A DNA stretch of 64,000 bases from Phialocephala subalpina (Eukaryota > Ascomycota > Leotiomycetes > Helotiales > Mollisiaceae), in NCBI GenBank assembly GCA_900073065.1, contig FJOG01000010.1, positions 579,178 through 643,177 on the forward strand. The letters run 5' to 3'. A program made the translations under genes and the position numbers. The notes under the pieces are model-generated. The model saw only the letters and a program-made list of their open reading frames with translations, was not told where the DNA came from and did not search any database. Shown piece by piece: positions 46,554-58,929 of this stretch. The first letter of the stretch is position 1; every line of letters starts with the position of its first letter.

Positions 46554-47106
46554 ATATCTAGATGCTGCGGAATTTAAGCGAGGCTGGGGAAGCATTTACC
46601 TAAAACCTGCTCTTGTAATTGAATCGTTTGAAGGCTGCCGTTGTAGCTTAGGAATTTGTAGCACCTAAGACTTCTAGCGTTTTGTGACATGATTCGGCCT
46701 CAGGTTGGGTCAGTGGGCACAGCAGTAAACCCTGGACCATGCAGTTACCCCTCGGTGACACAGAGTTGTACAACGAGTGACACTCAGGGTTATATCGTGG
46801 AGCTTTCCTCCGTTTGTTGTGGCAAAGACAAAGGCAAGAAAGTTGCAGATTTTGAGTCAGGGGGCAGGCACGTGAGGATTCGCCACAGTGGCTGTGCAAA
46901 AAGCTCGCCTAAGTTGTACTAGCGTCCATCGTCATACGAAATGAACCCCTCCACAGCAGGCAAGATTTCTTGTTGATACAGATTTCGATGCAAACAGAGC
47001 AAACTCTTCTTCTTACATACATCCTTGCAAATTATTGGCATCCAAGGCGCTGAACCTGCACTCGAACCCCAAATTCTCGTGCGGCGCTTCTGCGAAAGCC
47101 TGAATC
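46554..47106. other. Spacer between FSH1-type gene and VID27
   Basis: 553 bp; 3' UTR and VID27 promoter. Nothing else recognised. Confidence 0.5.
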
Positions 47107-49638
47107 ATGTTTCTCCTCAAAAGTGGTGAGTCGCGCTTTCCGTTCTTGACGCGACGCAGTGGCTTTAAATCAACAAAGGCGTTTACGAATACTAATTTCG
47201 CTTCTCCAGTCGGTAACTTGATCTTCGGGGATTCTAGCAAGGAAAACTTGGTTCAGCTACCTCAAGGACAGCTCTACCTCGTACGACCTCTGTCCCCCAA
47301 AGGCTACTCAGAACTTATCTTCAAAGACGCCGCAGCGAGCATTCGTCGAACGAATCAAGAATTCCAATACCAACTTGTTATTCAGCGAGCATACGAGGAA
47401 GGCGAGGAAGAGTTGTTGGACGACGAAGAAGGAGAAGACGCCGACATTGCTGCCTTAGCAAGCGAACGAGACGAGAAAACCTTCCTACTCGACGAGAGTC
47501 TGCATTTCAGATCAGAAATTCGACAGACTGGCGAAAAGGTTATTGCTTGGAGAGACTTGAGCGGAGACGCTGGGGATATCTACGAATTTATCTGCGACAA
47601 CTCGATCGACGTCGCCCAAGTTCAGTCATTTGAGATCACTGCTGTCCACTGCCAATACGAGCGAAAGCACCGGAAGGGCCACCAGACAGCCACCGAACGA
47701 GACCTTGCGGAGTTCGCTTTCGAGGAGGAACAACCCATACCAAGAGCAAGCCCTACACACAGTCCAGTAGCCCTATCGCCAGTAGCAGCAATGCCTACAA
47801 CCAGGACTACCGCAAATTCTGCGCTGAAGAGAGACGACACGCCCACGAAGTCTTCGAGAAAGGCCGAAAAGGCACCTGTTCGCGATGAAGGACCTACGGA
47901 AGCACCACCAGTAGCCGCACATCCCGAATCACGTTCTGTTCTCGCGGAAGAAAGAGCAGAACTTCACCTTTTCGACTTTCAATCTGGTGCATTTATTCTC
48001 CAAGACCCCAATGTCAAGGCGACAGTTTCGGAGGTTGGAAATTGGCAATACTATCTTCAAATCACAAGCGATAAGAAGGACTGGCTTGGACAAGAAGTTA
48101 TCGCCGATATCAACCCTGTCTTTAACTTCGAGTATCTTTCGTTCATCTTCAACGCATATGCACCAACCGGCGATGCGTACTCATGGCTGCTGCGTTTCAA
48201 GGACCAGGAGACGGAGACCCGATTTCAAGAGGGTCTCATGCAAGCTCTATGGGAACAACTGAACGAGCAAAAGTGGCTCAAGAGCAAGGTAGATGAACGA
48301 GAGTACGTTCTTGAAGCATTCCAGGATCTGACGATGGATGATGCTCCTCCAGAGGAGGAAGAGGAGTACGAGGTCGAGGAGCCTGAAGACGATGGACAGC
48401 AGAGCGAGCATTATGACAGTGACGAGGACGAGGATGATGTTGTTACAAGAGATGATGACGGAAATGTCAACTCTCAACTAGCAGTCGGCTACAAGCACGA
48501 TCGATCATTTGTAGTTCGAGGCTCTAAGATTGGTGTGTTCAAGCATACGCCGAACAACAATCTTGAGTTCTCCACCAACATTTCGAAGGTTGAGACTCCC
48601 GAGGGCAAGCTGTTCAGCCCCAAGAAAGTCATGCTCCACGCCGAGGACACGAACATGATCCTGCAAAACGAGGCCAATCCTAACTCGTTGTATCGTATGG
48701 ACTTGGAGTATGGCAAGATAGTGGATGAGTGGAAAGTCCACGACGATATCCAAGTCAACACATTCGCACCCGAGAACAAGTTCGCCCAGATGACCGGCGA
48801 GCAGACCTTCCTCGGTCTATCTCGAAATGCTCTCTACAGAATCGATCCTCGTCTTGCAGGAAACAAGCTTGTCGACTCCGAGCTCAAGCAGTACGTTTCG
48901 AAGAACGACTTCTCAGCTGCAGCCACGACCGAGAAGGGCTACATTGCAGTTGCCAGCAACAAGGGTGACATTCGAATGTTCGACCGACTTGGAATCAACG
49001 CCAAGACACATATTCCGGCTCTTGGTGACCCGATCATTGGTCTTGATGTCAGTGCCGATGGTCGCTGGGTTCTCGCCACTTGCCGAACTTACCTGCTCCT
49101 CATTGATGCAATGCAGAAGGAAGGCAAGAACGAAGGCAAGCTTGGTTTTGAGAAATCTTTTGGAAAAGACTCGAAGCCTCAGCCCCGTCGTTTGGGTCTG
49201 ACTCCTTCTCACGTCGCACAATTCCAACACGAGACCGGTGTCCCACTGTCGTTCACTCCCGCACGCTTTAACACTGGTGAAGGCGTTAATGAGACTTCGA
49301 TCATCACAGCCACTGGTCCGTTCATTGTCACCTGGAATTTGAAGAAGGTCTTGAGAGGTAACAAAGATCCATATACTATCAAGCGCTACGCGGAAGAAGT
49401 CAAGGCAGACAACTTCAAGTATGGCAGCGACAAGAACGTCATTGTCGCCCTACCAAACGAAGTCAACATGGTCGCCAAGCAATCATTCAAGAAGCCTACA
49501 CGAGAAAGTATCGCAACACCAGTCAGAATCGGTGATGGAAGTTTCGGCGGCAGAAGAAGTGATGCCGGACGCATTGGCAATAGAGAAAGTGCGAGATACA
49601 AGCTTGGCAAAGAGGATGTTGTCAACTCTCCTTACTAA
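47107..49638 (+). CDS. VID27: Vid27-family protein
   Basis: A 19-nt first exon (47107..47125) and 47210..49638 give 815 residues. Removing the 84-nt intron (GTGAGT donor, CCAG acceptor) turns the start into MFLLKSVGNLIFGDSSKENL, the conserved Vid27 N-terminus. Unspliced, the frame reads through with 28 foreign residues because the intron is a multiple of three. An N-terminal PH-like part is followed by a Ser/Pro-rich linker (about residues 190-265), a middle domain, an acidic stretch (PEEEEEYEVEEPEDD) and a C-terminal beta-propeller-like domain (SFVVRGSKIGVFKHT, GLDVSADGRWVLATCRTYLL). Yeast Vid27 is a cytosolic protein linked to vacuolar import and degradation of gluconeogenic enzymes; its molecular role is not known. 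Confidence 0.92.
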   Translation: MFLLKSGESRFPFLTRRSGFKSTKAFTNTNFASPVGNLIFGDSSKENLVQLPQGQLYLVRPLSPKGYSELIFKDAAASIRRTNQEFQYQLVIQRAYEEGEEELLDDEEGEDADIAALASERDEKTFLLDESLHFRSEIRQTGEKVIAWRDLSGDAGDIYEFICDNSIDVAQVQSFEITAVHCQYERKHRKGHQTATERDLAEFAFEEEQPIPRASPTHSPVALSPVAAMPTTRTTANSALKRDDTPTKSSRKAEKAPVRDEGPTEAPPVAAHPESRSVLAEERAELHLFDFQSGAFILQDPNVKATVSEVGNWQYYLQITSDKKDWLGQEVIADINPVFNFEYLSFIFNAYAPTGDAYSWLLRFKDQETETRFQEGLMQALWEQLNEQKWLKSKVDEREYVLEAFQDLTMDDAPPEEEEEYEVEEPEDDGQQSEHYDSDEDEDDVVTRDDDGNVNSQLAVGYKHDRSFVVRGSKIGVFKHTPNNNLEFSTNISKVETPEGKLFSPKKVMLHAEDTNMILQNEANPNSLYRMDLEYGKIVDEWKVHDDIQVNTFAPENKFAQMTGEQTFLGLSRNALYRIDPRLAGNKLVDSELKQYVSKNDFSAAATTEKGYIAVASNKGDIRMFDRLGINAKTHIPALGDPIIGLDVSADGRWVLATCRTYLLLIDAMQKEGKNEGKLGFEKSFGKDSKPQPRRLGLTPSHVAQFQHETGVPLSFTPARFNTGEGVNETSIITATGPFIVTWNLKKVLRGNKDPYTIKRYAEEVKADNFKYGSDKNVIVALPNEVNMVAKQSFKKPTRESIATPVRIGDGSFGGRRSDAGRIGNRESARYKLGKEDVVNSPY

Positions 49639-50404
49639 TTCGATAACCTCTCTATTCTTCACGACTTTATGATGGAGGCGTTTTGGGTTTAATGCTGGGC
49701 GATGGGGAAGTGCTGGTGGCACGGGTCGGGCTCCTTTGGCGGATGAGCACAACATACAGTGCAGCTGGACTTGTCAGCTTTATTTGCACTTCATGTATCT
49801 AGCAAAAATACCAATACCCCCTTGACACTTTGAAACAGTTCTTGATCGTTCTGAAGTCTCCAATACTGTTTCGAATCAGTTCTGTTGTCTCGGCTTCGGT
49901 AGGACACTGAAAGAGACTACTCCTCAAATTGGCTAGCGGTAATGCCAAGATGCCAAGATTTTGTCTCCAGCTACAGTAGTCTGTTTTAACTCGCAGTGAC
50001 AATTTTCTGGGTGCTGAGTGGCTCATCACTTTCCCCTTGGCCCAGCGCCGCTTCTCCGGAGAAAAAGTTGTCTCTCATTTATATCTTCATATTTTGCCTC
50101 AAATACTGCTCATCTCAAGCACTGATGCTTCGAGTATCATCGCGAATCGTTGATTCACCTTCAATTAAGTCTCGAACGTCAAAGCCGTGACGGTCAAGGA
50201 TCGGACGCACGATATTCCTTGATTTTGGACAAATGACGTGGGTTGTTTGCTTTCCCGTGACAGTCAACAAACACATCGCGATCTAATAAATTTCCCTTCA
50301 TTTCTTGTCTTTCCAACTTTGCAAGTCGTCGAAGAAGCTCGTTATCTTCTCGCGTCGATCTTCCTTCTCAACACTTCCTCATCGTTGCACTTCAGTCTAT
50401 CGAC
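49639..50404. other. Spacer between VID27 and the PAP2 gene
   Basis: 766 bp without a gene. CT-rich stretches (50060-50390) precede the PAP2 start, as expected for its promoter and 5' UTR. Confidence 0.5.
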
Positions 50405-51867
50405 ATGAACTTCTTCAAGCGCCGCCACGATGGTGCACCTGCACAAACACAAACAACGCCTCATCATCGTGAGAAGGGAGGACCGATCGTTATGAACATG
50501 AATACCAGGCCAAGCTTTGGTCAATGGCTGAAGGTGACTTGGCTCGATCTTATCACCATGGTAATCATGGGAATCATTGGTTTAGGAGTAAGTCCCTGTT
50601 TGTTCGATCTGCCTAAGTCTAACATTGTCCCAGGTCTACGAAGCACATCCAGCTCCTTCAAGATCCTTCCCAGTCTACTTCCAAGATGGCGAGATTGTAT
50701 ATCCTCAATTCGCATACCCAATGCGCAATGAGATCGTACCAATCTGGGCTGCTGCTCTCCTTGGCTCCCTAGTTCCTATCGCTGTCATAGTCATCTGCCA
50801 AATTCGAATCCGATCGTTCTGGGATGTCAACAATGCCGTCATCGGTCTCCTATACTCCCTCATCACAGCAGCTGTCTTTCAGGTCTTTTTGAAGGTGAGT
50901 AAACGGGGGATACACCTTTTTTCCCTCTTTGGGCATGTCTCATGATATTTCTCCCGAGATATTCTCCCCAAACATTCTTGGAAGGGCAATTTCTGACTCC
51001 CACATCTTCTAGTGGCTCATCGGCGGTCTGCGACCACATTTCCTCACGGTCTGCAAACCAAACATCCCAGTAATCACTGCTCAAGAGACAGGCAATGGCC
51101 TTCGACAAGTCATGTATGACCGAACCATTTGCACGGGAGACCCAGATGAGATCGACGACTCCCTCGAATCATTTCCATCAGGTCACTCGACTGCAGCCTT
51201 CGCCGGATTCGTTTTCCTCTACCTATACCTCAACGCAAAACTAAAGGTCTGGTCAAACTATCATCCTGCTATGTGGAAGTTGATCGCAACATACGCTCCT
51301 ATCCTTGGCGCAACCTTGATTGCAGGTGCACTGACCATCGATGAATACCACAACTGGTAAGCTTATTTCCATATTAAATTGGTGTCTTCATGTATGAGGA
51401 CTCCGGAGCTTGGAGCTGTCTTGGGAGCCGAGACACCTCGTTTATATGCTGGCTCCTGAGACAGCTCTCAGGTCTAGTGTTCTCTACCAATCAAGATGGC
51501 TTTTAACAGTGCTAACTCGTTGGACAGGTATGACTGTCTCGCTGGTGCCATCATCGGAACTGTCATGGCTTTCTCCTCATATCGAATGGTCTATGCATCG
51601 ATCTGGGACTGGAGAGTCAACCATATCCCATTGAACCGAGCTGTACCATTCCCAGGTACCGGTGCTGAACTTGAAGACGCTGTCTTCACACGTAAGGTCG
51701 GCTGGGGAATGGGCGGAGGTCAAATGAACGACAAACATTTCCTGGGTCATGGCAACAACGGCGGGATGACTGCTGGCGGTGCAACTGGTGGCAATGGCTA
51801 TGGAAGTAGCTACTCTCGAAAGCCTGTGCCTGCTACTCATCACCACGGCGCAGAAAATATTGTATGA
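50405..51867 (+). CDS. PAP2 lipid phosphatase (DPP1/LPP1-like)
   Basis: Exons 50405..50587, 50634..50894, 51013..51356 and 51528..51867 give 375 residues. The three PAP2 active-site motifs are present: KWLIGGLRP (K-x6-RP, residues about 148-156), SFPSGHST (PSGH, about 202-207) and EYHNWYDCLAG (His and Asp, about 260-270). About six membrane helices lie around them (for example ITMVIMGIIGLG, IWAAALLGSLVPIAVIVI, LIATYAPILGATLIAGAL). Fungal DPP1-type enzymes dephosphorylate diacylglycerol pyrophosphate, phosphatidate and lysophosphatidate at the vacuole or Golgi membrane. The C-terminal 50 residues are Gly/His-rich and likely cytosolic. In the third motif the leading Arg is replaced (TIDEYHNW), so activity should be tested rather than assumed. 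Confidence 0.9.
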
Positions 51868-52465
51868 ATATCAGAGGAAATGGGGGATTCCAGGCAAACA
51901 TTATCTTGAGAGAGCGGACGCCGAAGCAGCCTTATTTTTCGGCTAATACTAATAATAGGTTTACGTTGATTTATCGTCAAAATGTCGTTGAGCGCGAGAT
52001 ACCATTGGGCGGAGCACAGAGCAAGCATGGGTTGATCTAGCAAACTGGACACAATATTTCACAGTACATATGCCACCGACGCGGGGCTTGAGCTGAAGGC
52101 GTTACGGACGTTGTACTTTTAGCTTTGCATTATTGTAATCGATGAATGCATATGAATATAATCAGATCGAAACTTGATGTTCGTCCTCTGATGATCTCGC
52201 TGAGTGGCCTTTTCTAGAGTCAAAGGAAAGATTCCTTTGAAGGTCTCACTCTGAGACAACACAAGCGTCTCAAGTGATTACGTTTTCGACTTAGGCTTTT
52301 GTGTGGTGAGCACAAATGCAAAACCAGTTTTCATCCCAGGTGAAGCTCTGCTCTCCTATCTCATCTCATGAAGATGATGTCCTTTCCATCAAGAGACAAT
52401 TGAGTGGCGCTCTTCATTCCACCTCGGCTTGGCAGTAGTACCCAAAATTCGAACGCGTCTGAAAA
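51868..52465. other. Spacer before the GH5 relic
   Basis: 598 bp without a gene or recognised motif. Confidence 0.5.
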
Positions 52466-54371
52466 ATGACGATGTTACGATCCTCATTCTGGCTTTGGGT
52501 CCTCCTTACCACATGGGCGGTAGCTCAAGGTTCCTCAAAAGCCTCATCGACCAGCGCATCATCGTTCGGAATCTCCAATCTTCTAGGAAGATTCAAGCGC
52601 TCTAATATCGTCATTTACAAACTGGTTGCCTCCTCAGCCACCGTCTCGTCTTCCACCAGCGTCACTTTCAGCTCAAGCAAATATGTCACGACATCGGTTC
52701 CAAGCACTCCTAGCTCCTTCACCTCAGTCAAGTCACCATTAAGCAGCAACTCGACTTTTGGCTCATCTTCCAGCAAATTATCTGTCTTCACATTGTCGAC
52801 GACAAGCACACTCAGCGCGGTGCCTCTGATCACTTCAATATCAAGCAGCCATAGCTCATCTACTCTGGTAGCGTCAACCTCAAGCAAGACATCAACAACA
52901 TAACAACCTCCTACAACTGCGCAATCTCAAACCCACCCTCAAGCAGTGCACGAACTGTCAAAATGGCAGATGTCAGTAAGTGCTCCCTCTTCCACCTCAA
53001 CCTCATCATCTCGCTAGCCGTACGAGACCTCTCCGGATTTGACTGGGGCTACTCAACAGACGTAAGATCTTGTCCTACTCCCCTCATCTAGTACTGATTG
53101 TGTACAGGGACCATGCGATATCACCCTCACCCAATCCCCAACGAAGCCCAACTTCAAGGCTGGAGGACAAATGGCCCATTTTGTGAACGACGATGGGTTT
53201 AATCCTTTCAGACTTCGGGTGGTGTGGCAGTGGCTGGTCAATAATGCAATCGTTGCGAGTGGGGCTCTGGATCCGGGGAATGTTACTTTGTATGACTAGT
53301 CAGTCTCCCTTACCCTCCTATCCGGATATGGTAGTTGAGGATTGGCAGATGTGTGTAGGCTTGTCTTGCGACTGGAGCTTCCTGTGTGATTGATATCCAC
53401 AATTACGGACGATTCGGTAACTCAATGTCCCACAACTTGCGGATGTCTCATGTATTGATATCCTCAAAATTGACAGATCGTTGGACAGGGAGGACCTCCA
53501 AACGCTATTTTTGCTCAGCTGTGGGGTACTCTCGCAGCCAAATATGCAAGTCAACCGAAGGTTATCTTCGGCATCATGAACGAGCTTTGGAGTGGTATAA
53601 TCAAGCAGTGCTGTTGAGATATTTACTGCTGACTGAATTGCAGTACACATCACACAATGGGATCGGACAGTACAAGCCGCTGTGACGGCGATCGTACGTC
53701 CCCGTTCGACTTTCTCTAGCTGCTCTCCTTCTTAATACTGATACATTCACAGTGCACAGCAGGAGCCTCAAACATGGTCCTCCGCCCCGAAACCGATTTG
53801 GGCGCAGTCTGGGCCTTCACAGGCGGTTCTGCAGCAGCAATATGTACAATCACAAATCCCGACGGTTTATATATCAATCTCGTCTTCAGCGTATATCAAT
53901 ACCTCGATAGTGGTAGTAGAAAAGCTCTCCTTGTATCACAGATGCAATATCGTTGGGGTTCGCTCCCTTGGCTCGGTGGTTGAGATGTAGTTGACGACAG
54001 GCTTTCTTGGTATGCTGGTGAAATCTATGAGGACGAGCTCTGTGGCTGATGTATGTGAAGACCGAGGCAGGAGGTGGGGGTACGGCGAGTTGTGTTCAAT
54101 GTCATTCCGTTCTTGAACGCGAATTCGGATGGTATGGCCCTTTTCTCCCAGTTCTCGGATGAATGTGGTAAGCTGATAATGACCAGTGTATGTTGGGTAC
54201 ATTGGATGGGCTACGGGAGGCATGCTTCTTCGTCTCTTTAGATGAATAAATTGCTGACATCAAAGCAGAATCCTGTGTCTTAAGCGAGACTCCTAACCTA
54301 CTTCCGAGTGGGACGTGGATCGATGAGCTTCTAGTCTCTTCGTGCATGGCGCCAAAGAAACGTCGAGACTG
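52466..54371 (+). pseudogene. GH5 endoglucanase, decayed
   Basis: Starts MTMLRSSFWLWVLLTTWAVA, a good signal peptide, then a Ser/Thr-rich linker that runs into TAA at about 52901. The catalytic domain then reads across introns: LSGFDWGYSTD, GGQMAHFVNDDGFNPFRLRV, CVIDIHNYGRFGN, IVGQGGPPNAIFAQLWGTLA, VIFGIMNELWS (acid/base Glu), WDRTVQAAVTAI, ITNPDGLYINLVFSVYQYLD, FAPLARWLRCS, TEAGGGGTASCV (nucleophile Glu), FLNANSDVYVGYIGWATGG, then CVLSETPNLLPSGTWIDELL. This is the order of secreted GH5 cellulases. Breaks: TAA in the linker, TGA in WLRCS-stop-RQAFL where CGA is expected, a frameshift between TASCV and FLNANSD, and poor sequence after YQYLDS. Many splice sites survive, so inactivation is probably recent. 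Confidence 0.75.
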
Positions 54372-57300
54372 AAGTTCGAGGATGCTGGAGACTTATGACA
54401 CTTTGAGGAAACTCAGGGAGCTGGTCATTCTTTCATTTTTTGGATGTGGAAAAGAGGAAAAGCATGCTTGATGATTCTTGCTCGTTTCGAAAGTTCTGGT
54501 TCGTTGAATGTCCGATTCTTGTGATGGATGTCTATATGGCTAAACGTAGCTTTCGAAAATATCTAGACTGCCTACCTATAGAAGCTGACATCGAATTTTT
54601 CTTCCTGTTTACTTGGACGAGAAGACCAAGGTCCGGATTCAGTCGTGGCTTCCTCACGATGAAGCCACTCATGGGACGCACTGTCTTCTTACTCGTCGAA
54701 GGAATTGGGGTTGTCAAGAGAATTGCCTTGACTGTTCCTTCCTCGCTGAGATGATGATGCATCAATTCAAATTGCTAGCTACCTATCGGGAGCAGCATGC
54801 GGGAAGGGCGAGGCATGAGTTGACTGCTCGATTGGGACGACACCTCTGCCGCCAAGGAGTTTAAGCCCCCTCCTTCGGATTCTTCTCCCCTCCCACGCTT
54901 TTCTCTCTTCAAATTCTCAACACACTGTCTGCGATGCTTCACGACACAACTGGGACGCACATCCCATAAATTGAAGGGATTCAAGCAATAGTCGCGTGTA
55001 ATCTGCATGCGTCTTCGTCTCGATCACGTTCTCAGCACCGCAGAAGCATCATTGTTACTCCTCATACATCGTCGTACTATTTTCGTGTATCAAGGTGCCT
55101 TGTTCTGCGATCGATCGAGATCCAGATGATGGTCGCGAGAGGTGAGTGGGTGACCTCGGAAGACCCAGCTGTCATTTTGAGAAGGAACTTTCTCATTGCA
55201 TTGGGCATGCACGATCGTGACTTCTTTCTCTCTAGCAAGGAGGCTCGCAAGAGTGATGGCACAATCGCACCACAGTGAAACGTGAAGGCAGAGGCCGTTG
55301 TCAGTTCGAGAAGGAGCGCCCCTTACTAGTGTCGTTTCAATAACTATAAGCCCCCTCCCCCCTTCGGAATCTCTCCTCCCCACTTCTCCCCCTCCATTCT
55401 TCACTTCTCTCAATATCGTTCTACAACGCACCGCCCGACTAATGCGCAACATCCAACGCTGAACTCACTTACATCAATCCAGAAACCCGCTTTAATTTTC
55501 AGATCCTTTTCAAAGTGCGTGCCCAAACGTCAACTTGTGCAGCGTAAGTAAGGAAGTAGACTATAGCAACCGAGGGTCTTGGTGCTGCGCGGTCGAAATT
55601 TGAGGACCCTCACTCTGCAAAAGATTTGAAGTTCTTCCGCACTGAATTTAAAGGTGATCGAGTCAACTGATGATGGAATAATGTGATGCTCAAGGATGAA
55701 GGTGCCCAACAATTGCAAGTGAACGTGTCGAAGCCACCAAGCAGACACTAGACATCTGCGATGTGCTTTTCTTCCGCAACGTGAAGTGTTGAATATCTAC
55801 CAGATACGTCGATCGAACAAGATATTCTCGGTCTTCGCGCCGACGTATAACCTTGATGCCGGTAGATTTCACAACATCGTGACCATCGTAGCGGAAGGTT
55901 GAATCCCGGTGATCGTTTCTTTCTAAAAGCAAAAACCATTGAAGGAGCTATGCGATGGTATACTCACGCAGGGAAAATCAAAAGATCCGAGACGCAGGCG
56001 AAGGCTACTAAAAGAAGTTATTCATCGAACTCTTCTAATGCATGATGTATGGGACGCTCAAAAGCGACCAATGCTCCACCAAATCTGGTAGTTCAGGAAG
56101 CGTCAAATGTTCGGAGAATACTAGAGGCATCAAACTTGTACGGCCTTCCTCGAGGACCATTAGATTCGAAGATTCTCACATTTGAGAGCGTACGGCCCAT
56201 TTTTGAGAATAGCAACACTGCTGCAACCTGGCATGCATCGGGAAAATGAAGAAGTCGAAAAGCAATTCGACCGGAGAAACTTATAACCTGATTATCTTGT
56301 GTGAGGCTGAGAACCAACATCGAGAAGTCGCTTTGATGCTTCTTGTTTCTGAATTCCTCTTCGAGACATGATGGCTCGTTTGGCTTTCGACGAGTACTAA
56401 AGTTTGGCTGAACGGGAAAGATCAGATGGATGCCAAAGATGGAAGCTGCATATGTGAGATAAATACTGCAATATGAGACAAAAATTGAATCAGTAAATGA
56501 TAGATAGAAATCCACGATAGAACAAGTACCAAATGCTAGGATGAAAACTGGACATTGGATGAGTACAAATGGTCGGGCGAAAACAAAACTTCGGACTAGA
56601 GAAACCGCTTTTGAAGATCCAGAAATCGGTGACAATAGAGCTTGAGACAAATTTAAACTGATGAGATTCTCGTTTGATGCTCTTCGACTTCGAGCATCCC
56701 ATTCGAAGCAAGTTTCGAGGCAGCTGCAAAGGATTAAGTCTAGCACGTGCTATATTCGCTTAGCTCAGGGGCAAGGTGGGCTGGTCAATAACGCCGGGAC
56801 ATGCAGCTAACTCTTCAATGTCCTTGATGTTGTAGGATATTTTGCTTGACAAAGGGAGACTTTATCAACCTGAGTTCTCTTCGAATAGTACACTCTTCAA
56901 AGGGCAACACTCACGAAACAGGGGATTTCCAAAGACGAAAATCCTCGAATTCCTGGTGTCTCATGAAAGTGTGGGATCTGCCACATTTAGTGTCTCCCTT
57001 CATAAAAACATACTTTAACGAGAGAATCTTCAATTCGACCACATATTACTGTGGGAGATATGAGAGGAAAGTGTAGGTAGCCTTCAATTGTATTAGATGA
57101 CGCGTAGAAGAAGTGCGAAGGGTTATGAGTTGATAATATTTTGAGAAACTAGATTTCCCCTATCTTGGGTGATTCCCGTTTCTTCGAATTCGACTGTGAA
57201 TGAGACCAAAAATGGTAGTCGTGTACGGTAGAAATAAAACAGGACATGCGTTTTCCCGTTCATAAATGATACTCCTGACCTTGAAATCCTATGCAAATCT

Positions 57301-57459
57301 GACCAAACCAAACCTGTGCCGCCATTCCGAGGACTCTAGTAAGCCCGATGCTACTCCACCAATGCAAACGCGATTTGCTAAACGAAAAAAAAGCCACCAA
57401 TCTCCCGAGATTCTAGTAAATATGATGCTGTGCAATATCTACACAGTCTTCTTCTAGCA
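54372..57459. other. 3.1-kb region without a confident gene
   Basis: Many short frames, none recognised. A 217-codon minus frame (56093-56746) has no family features. At 55560-56040 the plus strand has coding-like texture broken by stops (for example QIRRSNKIFSVFAPTYNLDA, then LKELCDGILTQGKSKDPRRR), which may be another relic. Confidence 0.4.
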
Positions 57460-58929
57460 CTAAGCTCTATTTCGCCTCAATTCATGCCAACGGTACCACA
57501 TGCATGCTCTTTGGGACTTCCCAATCTCTGTTCTAAGATGTACAACGATAGGTCCAAGACTTTCGATGCTGAATCCGCCGTACGACCTCTCATCGCTGAC
57601 AACATCAGCCTCAACCACTGTCGCCTTGGTTTTCTTCCTGATTTCCATCTTCCCATTTGCTTTGCTGCTGCCGATGTTGCTTTCTGCGTCGGCACTGTCG
57701 CCGTACCGATGATAGAACTTATTTGAAGAGTTTCTGGTAGAGAAGATATGAGGGAAGCAACGTGAAACGAGAGACCTCAACGTCGTTAGGCAAGGGCAGA
57801 TAATCGCCGTGTTGAGTTCGATTCACGACCAATTGGCGATGCCGATATTGTCCCACGTGGGGTCAGTTGTTGAAGCAGCGAGAATGAGCCAGTGTATTCG
57901 GAGGAAGGAGATAATGCATACACTAGAAGATATGTGAGCAAGTAGCAGGTTTAAGACGGCGGAATGAAGACTAGACCATACAAAAAGCCAAGAGCGAAGA
58001 TAAAGTACAATCCGAACTTCTTCTTGCGTGGGAGAACCAAAGTACTGATCACCGGCATAGGCAGTAATATAATGCCAACGTCGGTAACAATGTTGAGTGA
58101 GGCATTGGCGAACCCTATTTATCAAGATCTTGGAGTTGGTTTACTGCTTTGGTATGTTTTTAGGGTGCAGAAGCGTATCTTGAGAGTGCGTTTGGAGCAC
58201 AACTGGTGTGGATATGGAGTAATGGACCCTTAGGATAGCACGAAAGAGGGAAGTATTCTCCGAGAAATTGACACCTACATAGAGGTTTCTCGGGAATGCA
58301 GATCCCAGAAGCGTGAGCGCTATCCCACCAATGTGCGGCAGGCACACAGACAAGGACCGCTGTGAAGAAAAGCCATAATTCAAAGAGGATGACAATTGCA
58401 AGCATCGTGTAGCATACTTCCGTATATTTGTTACACCGAAAAGTCGGAGGTAGAGGAATAGGATAGAAACTTTCGCAAGCATCTGGCTTATGTTGTATTA
58501 TGGAACGGTGAAGTAGAATGCCTCGGCATGATCAGTCCATAGTAGATATGAGGTTGAAGGAGAAGTCTCACCTTGAGAAATTTGGTAATCTGATCACTAC
58601 TGAGACTCCCTATGTGGCGACCCAGTGCGTACTCGGCTTCTATGTAAGAGTAAGCTCAATCTAAAATGGAAAGACGAGGCAGACTTACGAAAGCACTTCC
58701 TAATAGTGTTCGCTACTGAATAGAACTGCACAATAAGTCCAGTCAGTGACGTTCAATTTGAGGCGAGAGGGATTGTTACCAGAGCAGCGAGGATACACCA
58801 ATCCTCACGACCGACGAAGTTGAGTATTTTGCTCCTTGTGAACAAACGGAGGATGACAACGACAGCTGCGATGAGGACCGTTACGATGGAGCATGTAATG
58901 ACCGTATCGCCCCTGTTGCCCGCAACCAT
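57460..58929 (-). pseudogene. Pth11/rhodopsin-like integral membrane protein, decayed
   Basis: The start at 58929 reads MVAGNRGDTVITCSIVTVLI, then FTRSKILNFVGREDWCILAA. Next come SSDQITKFLK, then AFYFTVP, a TAA, and YNISQMLAKVSILFLYLRLF, with LFELWLFFTAVLVCVPAAHW after a frameshift. It continues as FANASLNIVTDVGIILLPMP and KKKFGLYFIFALGF, then across a clean intron VCIISFLRIHWLILAA and DPTWDNIGIANWS, a TGA, and IELNTAIICPCLTTLRSL, then a polar tail to 57460. This is the seven-helix fungal rhodopsin-domain (DUF3328-unrelated, Pth11-type) family, often cell-surface receptors of unknown ligand. Two stops (TAA for a coding codon in VP-YN, TGA for CGA in WS-IE) and at least one frameshift kill it. 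Confidence 0.75.

Noticed and set aside
56093..56746. 217-codon minus-strand frame
   Set aside because: No recognisable domain, no start context or splice support, surrounded by non-coding texture; kept only as part of the unassigned region.
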